Shown piece after piece: positions 24,919 to 29,793 of a stretch of DNA of 29,793 bases. Position 1 is the first letter of the stretch, and each line of letters begins with the position of its first letter. The stretch is taken from assembly GCA_047629355.1 (NCBI GenBank), contig JBLHWU010000058.1, forward strand, positions 1 through 29,793, read 5' to 3'. The notes beneath the pieces were generated by a model that saw only the letters and a program-made list of their open reading frames with translations, was not told where the DNA came from and did no database searches. The position numbers and the translations under genes are program-made. The DNA comes from CAYUNA01 sp047629355. GTDB lineage: Bacteria; Bacteroidota; Bacteroidia; Chitinophagales; Saprospiraceae.

Positions 24919-25083
24919 TTAGGCAATTACAATTAATAAATTGGATGTTTTAAGCTGGCCATTTTTCATTCTAAGAGATTTTAAAAAATTAAGCATAGTT
25001 GCCATTATGGTCCATTTTTTAGGATTTCTTAGAATGGAAAAGGGCAGCATAAAATGTTTAATTTATTAGTTGTTATTGCCTTA
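24919..25083. mobile_element. MITE-like palindromic element type A
   Basis: A 159-bp core (24922-25080) whose two halves are imperfect inverted repeats of about 70 bp (roughly 75-80% matching with one gap), starting GGCAAT and ending ATTGCC. TTA flanks both ends. It has no coding capacity. Its right TTA is also the left TTA of the neighbouring type B element, so the two abut exactly. Confidence 0.65.
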
Positions 25084-25245
25084 GGAATGTGAATTAAATA
25101 AACGCAGACTCTTGAGAAGATATTTTGCCCTCATTTTTCACTTTAAAAATGCTCATTATATCAACATAAATCGCACTTTCAAAACAAAAACTAAGAACAA
25201 AACCGCTCTCTAAAGAATCTAACTTTGTTTATTTCGCATTCCTTA
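25081..25245. mobile_element. MITE-like element type B, copy 2
   Basis: A 159-bp core (25084-25242) flanked by TTA on both sides, related over its ends to copy 1 at 19118-19240 but with about 42 bp more in the middle. Shared ends include GAATTAAAT, CAGACTCTT, ACAAAACCGCTCTC and GAATCTAACTTT. The right TTA is immediately followed, on the complementary strand, by the stop codon of the 55-aa gene. A perfect TAACTTTG promoter word faces outward near the right end. Confidence 0.75.
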
Positions 25246-25413
25246 CTACGCATTGGCGATAACAATCATCTCATTCTGAGAATGTAGGCAGTCCTTGTAG
25301 AAGTTAACCATACTTTTTAAATAAAGATACAATTCATCAACAATTCGGTCATCAAGTAACATCACCAATTCTTCTTTTATTTCTTGATTCAGATTTTCAA
25401 AATAGGTGCTCAC
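25246..25413 (-). CDS. Small protein of unknown function (55 aa)
   Basis: A short gene not recognised by family. It starts with GTG at 25413-25411, sharing four bases (GTGA) with the stop of the upstream 123-aa gene, the classic arrangement for translational coupling. The 55-residue product begins MSTYFENLNQEIKEELVMLL and is acidic, soluble and probably alpha-helical: leucines and charged residues are spaced as in an amphipathic helix, and there is no membrane segment or signal peptide. It ends ...NEMIVIANA with TAG. The type B element with its TTA duplication starts directly after the stop. Coding status rests on the overlap, clean codon use and open frame, so it is likely but unproven. Confidence 0.6.
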   Translation of the reverse strand: MSTYFENLNQEIKEELVMLLDDRIVDELYLYLKSMVNFYKDCLHSQNEMIVIANA

Positions 25414-25781
25414 GCCCTCTTTTTATCTAAAGAATTCGTGGTAAGAAATTCTACCGTTTTTTCAACATCTTGTTGATTCAAATAGCCAACTATTTGATAG
25501 CCCTCTGCCTCATTATCTTTTTGCTGAATGGACTGAAAATACTCCGAATTTCCATATACTCCAAATGTTCTGACGTCCGTTTCCATTGGTAATATATCTG
25601 TTGAATTACTAAGGAAAACGGCTAAATCGTGGTACAATTTATACAAATCAATGGCTTTAGAAGTCGCATCCACTTCAATGTGAATTTCACTTTCATTGAC
25701 CATAGATTTTACAGCGTATAGGTGCACGCCCGTATTTCCAAAATATTGGGGTTGATTTTCGCTAACTTTAATGTGAATCAT
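25410..25781 (-). CDS. Hypothetical protein (123 aa)
   Basis: Not recognised. The 123-aa product has no signal peptide or membrane segment, and the predicted pattern is mixed alpha/beta: an N-terminal strand-rich part (MIHIKVSENQPQYF, EIHIEVDATSKAID) followed by a helical segment (LYKLYHDLAVFLSN). It ends NSLDKKRA. The size and the tightly coupled downstream 55-aa gene suggest two partners of one complex, but no toxin, antitoxin or immunity motif is visible. A TATCTTTG element 17 bp upstream supports it as the first gene of a two-gene unit, divergent from the M20 peptidase. Confidence 0.7.
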   Translation of the reverse strand: MIHIKVSENQPQYFGNTGVHLYAVKSMVNESEIHIEVDATSKAIDLYKLYHDLAVFLSNSTDILPMETDVRTFGVYGNSEYFQSIQQKDNEAEGYQIVGYLNQQDVEKTVEFLTTNSLDKKRA

Positions 25782-25797
25782 TGACCAGAAATTTCTC

Positions 25798-25805
25798 CAA
25801 AGATA
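25798..25805 (-). promoter_or_regulatory. Bacteroidota -7 element for the 123-aa/55-aa gene pair
   Basis: The plus strand CAAAGATA is TATCTTTG on the minus strand, a perfect TAnnTTTG. The inferred start near 25792 gives a leader of about 10 nt. No -33 element is evident at standard spacing. Confidence 0.45.
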
Positions 25806-25884
25806 AACTTCTTTTCAAAAATCTCCCCTCATTTTCCATTATTTCCTATCAAAACCCTTTAATTTGCGCCTAAAAAAACGATTA

Positions 25885-27075
25885 ATGCTTAAAAATAAAA
25901 TAAAAACCCTCGCCCAAAATTATCACGCTGAAATCATTGATATTCGTCGCTATTTACATCAACATCCAGAACTTTCTTACGAAGAAGTAGAGACAGGAAA
26001 ATACATCGCGAAAACCCTAAAAGATTTCGGGATTGAACACGAACACGGTTGGGCAGAAAATGGCGTAGTCGGCTATATCAAAGGTAAAAATCCTGATAAA
26101 AAAGTGATTGCGCTGCGCGCTGATTTTGACGCATTGCCAATAGAAGAAGCCAACGATGTGCCTTATAAATCTAAAAATAAAGGCGTCATGCACGCTTGCG
26201 GACACGATGTACATACTTCCTCTTTATTGGGTGTAGCAAAGATTTTAAATGAATTAAAATCGGAATTTGAAGGAACAATTAAGCTCATTTTTCAACCTGC
26301 GGAAGAAAAAATGCCGGGTGGTGCCTCCATTTTAATTAAAGAAGGGGTCCTGGAAAATCCGCGCCCGACGAGCATTTTTGGACAGCATGTTCACCCACCA
26401 TTAGCAGCGGGAAAAATTGGTCTCCGACCAGGCATGTATATGGCCTCTGCCGATGAGTTGTACGTCACCGTCACGGGACGCGGTGGACATGGTGCATTGC
26501 CGCAAGATTGTATCGACCCGATTGTGATTACCGCGCAAATTATTACCGCTTTGCAAACCGTCGTAAGTCGTTCTGCTAACCCAACTACCCCTTCAGTGCT
26601 GACTTTTGGCAAAATAAATTCCACAGGCGGCGCAACTAATGTCATTCCGAATGAGGTCAAACTAATGGGAACTTTCCGTACTATGAACGAAGAATGGCGC
26701 GCCAAAGCCAAGTTAAAAATGAAGAAAATTGCCGAAAGTATCGCCGAAGGGATGGGCGGTAAATGTGATTTCAACATTGTTGATGGCTATCCATTTTTGG
26801 TGAATGATGAAGCGTTAACGCGCAATACCAAACAATGGGCAATTGAGTTTTTAGGCGCAGAAAATGTCGTCGATTTACCAATTAGAATGACTGCCGAAGA
26901 TTTCTCTTATTATTCACAAAAAATGCCTGCCTGCTTTTACCGCCTCGGTACGGGGAATGTCGAAAGAGGCATTACGTCGTCCGTTCACACCAATACCTTT
27001 GACATTGATGAATCGGCATTAGAGTTGAGTACTGGATTGATGAGTTGGTTGGCGATTCAGGAGTTGGGGCAGTGA
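25885..27075 (+). CDS. M20D-family amidohydrolase / metallopeptidase
   Basis: A 396-aa cytosolic di-metal hydrolase of the M20D group (hippurate hydrolase, N-acyl-amino-acid or IAA-amino-acid amidohydrolase-like), which removes acyl groups from amino acids. Metal and catalytic residues are visible: Cys105 and His107 in HACGHDVHTSS, Glu140-Glu141 in FQPAEE, His168/His170 in GQHVHP, and a late His in SSVHTNTFDIDE. RRYLHQHPELSYEE at 21-34 is the family N-terminal signature. ATG 25885 is preferred over the in-frame TTG 25864, which would only add a basic heptapeptide. Its exact amide substrate is unknown. Confidence 0.92.
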   Translation: MLKNKIKTLAQNYHAEIIDIRRYLHQHPELSYEEVETGKYIAKTLKDFGIEHEHGWAENGVVGYIKGKNPDKKVIALRADFDALPIEEANDVPYKSKNKGVMHACGHDVHTSSLLGVAKILNELKSEFEGTIKLIFQPAEEKMPGGASILIKEGVLENPRPTSIFGQHVHPPLAAGKIGLRPGMYMASADELYVTVTGRGGHGALPQDCIDPIVITAQIITALQTVVSRSANPTTPSVLTFGKINSTGGATNVIPNEVKLMGTFRTMNEEWRAKAKLKMKKIAESIAEGMGGKCDFNIVDGYPFLVNDEALTRNTKQWAIEFLGAENVVDLPIRMTAEDFSYYSQKMPACFYRLGTGNVERGITSSVHTNTFDIDESALELSTGLMSWLAIQELGQ

Positions 27076-27104
27076 TTTTATCAAAATCATTTGTTTTTAT
27101 TTTT
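27073..27104 (+). terminator. Rho-independent terminator
   Basis: TGATTTT (27073-27079) pairs with AAAATCA (27083-27089) around ATC, followed by a T-rich run. The left arm begins with the TGA stop codon of the M20 gene. Confidence 0.6.
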
Positions 27105-27149
27105 ATGTAAATTACATCGTAAAATCATTTTCTATAAAAAAAAATCATC

Positions 27150-27566
27150 ATGCATCCAATTTTCAGAAATGTCTTGGCGATAATCGCTGGTGTAATCGTC
27201 GGAGGAGTTGTCAATATGGGACTTATCAGCATTAGTGGGTCTATTGTTCCTTTGCCTAAAGGCGTTGACCCAAGCAGTGTCGAGAGCATTGCCGAAAACT
27301 TACATTTATACCAAGCCAAACATTTCATCATGCCCTTTCTCGCTCATGCTTTGGGAACGTTGGCAGGTGCCTTTGTTGCTGCGTCCATCGTCGTCAATAA
27401 TAACAGGATGTTCGGAGTTGTGATTGGAGTTTTCTTCCTCGTTGGTGGTGTTATGGCCTGTCTGGTGATTCCTGCACCGACTTGGTTTATTGTCTTGGAC
27501 TTGATAATGGCGTACATTCCGATGGGTTATTTAGGTGGAAAATTGGCGAGTGGGAAGAGCGATTGA
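27150..27566 (+). CDS. Small integral membrane protein of unknown function
   Basis: A 138-aa protein with about four hydrophobic helices (residues 8-30, 58-82, 86-108, 112-132) and a short polar extracytoplasmic stretch (PLPKGVDPSSVESIAENLHLY). The second helix carries a Gly/Ala-rich face (HALGTLAGAFVAAS). I recognise the general type as a conserved hypothetical membrane protein of Bacteroidota but know no function. It lies 74 bp after the M20 gene, with a hairpin between them. Confidence 0.65.
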   Translation: MHPIFRNVLAIIAGVIVGGVVNMGLISISGSIVPLPKGVDPSSVESIAENLHLYQAKHFIMPFLAHALGTLAGAFVAASIVVNNNRMFGVVIGVFFLVGGVMACLVIPAPTWFIVLDLIMAYIPMGYLGGKLASGKSD

Positions 27567-27572
27567 TTCATA

Positions 27573-27608
27573 AAAGTAGGCGTTACTTTTGAAAGTAACG
27601 CCTACTTT
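27573..27608. terminator. Perfect 17-bp hairpin, bidirectional terminator
   Basis: AAAGTAGGCGTTACTTT (27573-27589) and AAAGTAACGCCTACTTT (27592-27608) are exact reverse complements around a 2-base centre. It sits between convergent genes and starts 6 bp after the membrane-protein stop. The A/T-rich stem edges give short T-runs on both strands. Confidence 0.75.
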
Positions 27609-27629
27609 GAACACTTTGAAAAATCGTTT

Positions 27630-29003
27630 TTAAAACTTCAAATTATACCATCTCTTACTCTTCAAATACCAAATAGTCGCTCCTAAAATCAATCCCCAAT
27701 AGACCAATTCCGCAGTCCAAGCCCCAAATAATCCTGATTCAAAATACTTGATGGCAAGGTTCAAATAAACTAAATAAATGGCGACAACGACGATTTGCAT
27801 TTTCAATCCAACATAAGTCGCGCCCGTGCCCGTGAGTCCATTAAAATAAGTGCCACCAAAGCAAAACAAGACTAAAATTGGAATTAATAATAACAACATC
27901 GGCTGAGCATCTTGTATTAATTCCCATAAGTAAGACTTCGTTTCCGTATTCAACATTTCCGCGCTTGGGGGATTAAAATAGGCGTAAATTTCAGGGAAAA
28001 GAATAAAAGGCAAGGCAATAAACAAGGTCACATACGTACAAACTTTCGCCGTTTTATAAATAATTGGTATCACCGCTTGTCGCCGTCTTTGACCAATAAA
28101 ATTACTCACCAAAGTATTCACGCCCGATGCAAATCCCCAACAAGGAATCGACAACGCCATATAAGTATAGCGCACAAGATTATTAATTGCTAATGCACGT
28201 TGTCCTAAATTTTCAACAATCGAATAAAAAACAAAGCCACTTCCCAAGCCCACAATCGCCTGCGCAACTGCCGGCGCACCGATGTAAAACTGGTCTTTTA
28301 TTAGCTTAAAATCTATATTCGGAACCTTGAAAATTTGGTATGAATGCGCTTTTTTATCGAAAATAAGATAAAGTATAAATCCAATAAAGGCCACTCCTTC
28401 CGCAATCGTACTTGCCAAACCTGCGCCTGCAATACCCATTTCTGGAAAGCCCCACTTACCGAAAATCAGGGCATAATTCAATATAAAATTCACCACGGCC
28501 AATACCAAAGTATCAACGATAATAAACATCGGACGCGCCACTCCTGTGTACAAAGCCACAAATGCCACTCCGATATAACTAAAAAACACGCCCAGCGAGC
28601 GATAATTCAGATATTCCAGACTTTTTTGATGAATCAAATAATTTTCTTGTTCGAGCAACAAGGAGAAAAACCAATCGCAACCAAACCGCATAAACGCAAA
28701 CATCACCAAGGCCAACCCCAACTCAAAATACAGCATCGCATAAAACGACCGACCCACTTCTTCTTTCTTCCCTTCGCCCATCCGTCGCGCAATAATCGTC
28801 TGTCCACCCCGCGAAAAACCAAAGCCAATTGCCGCTACAATCAAATAAAATTGTCCAACAAAACCAATAGTCGCGAAGTCCGTTTCGCTATTCACAAATA
28901 GAAAAGCCCCGTCGGTACAAGCAATCAAAATTTGCACCGCGCTCCCCAACATAATCGGGGTGGAAATAGAAAGAATTTGTTTATATGAGGTATTTAATTT
29001 CAT
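27630..29003 (-). CDS. MATE-family efflux transporter
   Basis: A 457-aa inner-membrane antiporter of the multidrug and toxic-compound extrusion family, using Na+ or H+ to export drugs or metabolites. Twelve hydrophobic segments are arranged as two related halves. Family features are LSISTPIMLGSAVQILIACTDGAFL at the start, GQTIIARRMGEGKKEEVGRSF after TM2, and GFASGVNTLVSNFIGQRRRQAV, the corresponding loop in the second half. ATG 29003 is chosen because it gives the normal MKLNTSYKQILSIS start; an upstream in-frame ATG would begin inside the promoter and heptamer repeat. It lies downstream of the redoxin gene but has its own promoter-like element. Confidence 0.9.
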   Translation of the reverse strand: MKLNTSYKQILSISTPIMLGSAVQILIACTDGAFLFVNSETDFATIGFVGQFYLIVAAIGFGFSRGGQTIIARRMGEGKKEEVGRSFYAMLYFELGLALVMFAFMRFGCDWFFSLLLEQENYLIHQKSLEYLNYRSLGVFFSYIGVAFVALYTGVARPMFIIVDTLVLAVVNFILNYALIFGKWGFPEMGIAGAGLASTIAEGVAFIGFILYLIFDKKAHSYQIFKVPNIDFKLIKDQFYIGAPAVAQAIVGLGSGFVFYSIVENLGQRALAINNLVRYTYMALSIPCWGFASGVNTLVSNFIGQRRRQAVIPIIYKTAKVCTYVTLFIALPFILFPEIYAYFNPPSAEMLNTETKSYLWELIQDAQPMLLLLIPILVLFCFGGTYFNGLTGTGATYVGLKMQIVVVAIYLVYLNLAIKYFESGLFGAWTAELVYWGLILGATIWYLKSKRWYNLKF

Positions 29004-29011
29004 AAAGGCGG

Positions 29012-29019
29012 CAAAGGTA
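29012..29019 (-). promoter_or_regulatory. Bacteroidota -7 element for the MATE gene
   Basis: CAAAGGTA on the plus strand is TACCTTTG on the minus strand. The G lies 9 bp before the ATG, so the transcript would be leaderless or have a leader of only a few bases. The expected -33 region is occupied by a heptamer repeat. Confidence 0.45.
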
Positions 29020-29026
29020 AGAAAAA

Positions 29027-29068
29027 ACGGTAAACGGCGGACGGTTGACGAATCAAGGTGCACGGAGA
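29027..29068. repeat. Heptamer repeat tract, 6 units
   Basis: In one register: ACGGTAA, ACGGCGG, ACGGTTG, ACGAATC, AAGGTGC, ACGGAGA. The consensus ACGGnnn matches the tracts at 4111 and 13736. It lies directly upstream of the MATE -7 element. Confidence 0.6.
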
Positions 29069-29199
29069 TGCGAACAGTTGATTAATTCACAGATATATTT
29101 AATCTTGATAGCACATTTTTTTTGATAAAAAAGTACCCAACCTATTTAACATCCATTTAAATCCGTCCAATCCGTGATGCAATCCTGTCTAATTGCAAA

Positions 29200-29793
29200 T
29201 TAATCCTTCGCTTTCGACCGCTCATTTCCAATAATATCCTTCAACTGTTCCACACCCACTCGACTCGCAATAATCTTCTTATTTTTATCCAATAAATATA
29301 CTTTTGGCATCGATACTCCATAAAATTTCTGCAAAGCTCGCGCCTTTAAATATGGGTCAGCTGTCGTCAACCAAGTCGGCTGTTTCGCTTGAATATCCTT
29401 TTTCGCTTTATCTAATTCCTTATGCGTTGCAGAAGTTATCGCGAAAACTTCAACGCCTTTCTCCTTATATTCTGCATAAAACTCCTTCATCTCTTCCGTC
29501 GTTTTTTTACAAGCAGGACAACCTGGTTTCCAAAGAAAAACGACCGTAAAATCAGCTTCAATGTCATAAAGAGAAATCATATTTTTCGTCCAATCATCCA
29601 ACTCATAATCATAGAGTTGCGTACTCACATTCGGCGCTTGATTGCCAATTAAAACCCCACGAATCATGTAGGCGTCATCGCAAATTTTCTTCTTGCCATC
29701 TTCATCCATCCAGTCCGCAACAGGATTTGCACCGCAGTAATATTTATAGGCCAGGTGAACAAAGACTTCATCCAAACCAACGATTTGCGGACG
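29200..29793 (-). CDS. DUF5106-redoxin (TlpA-like thiol:disulfide protein), 5' end missing
   Basis: The C-terminal 197 residues of a longer protein; the frame is open to the window edge (RPQIVGLDEVFVHLAYKYY...), so the true start and probable signal peptide or lipobox lie outside. The visible N-part resembles the end of the DUF5106 domain (FVHLAYKYYCGANPVADWMD). It leads into a thioredoxin fold of the AhpC/TSA-TlpA type (VLIGNQAPNVST, then FTVVFLWKPGCPACKKTTEEM). The redox pair is Cys-Pro-Ala-Cys. GVSMPKVYLLDKNKKII holds the cis-proline. Such proteins are usually periplasmic or membrane-anchored thiol oxidoreductases in Bacteroidota. It is upstream of the MATE gene on the same strand; the 196-bp gap contains AATCCGT-type repeats (around 29150-29180). 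Confidence 0.85.
   Translation of the reverse strand, partial: RPQIVGLDEVFVHLAYKYYCGANPVADWMDEDGKKKICDDAYMIRGVLIGNQAPNVSTQLYDYELDDWTKNMISLYDIEADFTVVFLWKPGCPACKKTTEEMKEFYAEYKEKGVEVFAITSATHKELDKAKKDIQAKQPTWLTTADPYLKARALQKFYGVSMPKVYLLDKNKKIIASRVGVEQLKDIIGNERSKAKD

Noticed and set aside
24919..25245. A complete insertion sequence
   Set aside because: Neither element has any open frame large enough for a transposase; they can only be non-autonomous elements.
25246..25781. Confident toxin-antitoxin or effector-immunity call for the small gene pair
   Set aside because: Only the layout is suggestive. No family motif is visible in either protein, so it is reported as unknown.

Overview
The window looks like part of a Bacteroidota chromosome. 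It is AT-rich, Shine-Dalgarno sequences are not obvious, and several genes carry the Bacteroidota promoter element TAnnTTTG. One secreted protein ends in a type IX secretion (T9SS) sorting domain, which is confined to this phylum. Gene content (CotH/lamin-tail protein, Pmp-like beta-helix protein, DUF5106-redoxin, glnK-amtB-porin) would fit a Saprospiria-like or related environmental lineage, but the class is a guess. No rRNA, tRNA, CRISPR array, phage or transposase gene was recognised.

Layout. 1-2.6 kb: a terminator from an upstream unit, a ketoacyl synthase and a DUF1295 membrane protein (+). 2.6-8.9 kb: glutamate synthase gltB-gltD (-). 9.4-11.4 kb: proA-proB (-). 11.8-15.1 kb: glnK-amtB and an outer-membrane porin (+). 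15.4-16.2 kb: a methyltransferase (-). 17.1-18.0 kb: a secreted beta-helix protein with a long structured leader (+), followed by 1.3 kb of repeat-rich DNA. 19.3-21.5 kb: a sugar-type MFS symporter and tpiA (+). 21.6-25.8 kb: an outer-membrane protein, a CotH-family secreted protein and two small overlapping genes (-). 25.9-27.6 kb: an M20 peptidase/amidohydrolase and a small membrane protein (+). 27.6-29.8 kb: a MATE exporter and a DUF5106-redoxin cut by the window end (-).

The genes from 2.6 to 15.1 kb form a coherent nitrogen and glutamate neighbourhood: ammonium uptake (AmtB), its PII sensor (GlnK), glutamate formation (GltBD) and the first two steps from glutamate to proline (ProB, ProA). 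The rest is ordinary metabolism, export and cell-surface proteins.

No new multi-gene system is evident. What stands out is between the genes: (1) two families of short palindromic elements with TWA target duplications, two of them abutting; (2) a two-copy structured repeat whose hairpin shows a compensatory base-pair insertion; (3) a 3.5-copy, 149/150-bp tandem array; (4) five heptamer-repeat tracts; (5) an identical 15-bp hairpin at two sites; (6) an attenuator-like leader ahead of the beta-helix gene; and (7) a 55-aa gene joined by a GTGA overlap to a 123-aa gene of unknown function, with a mobile-element-like repeat directly after its stop codon.
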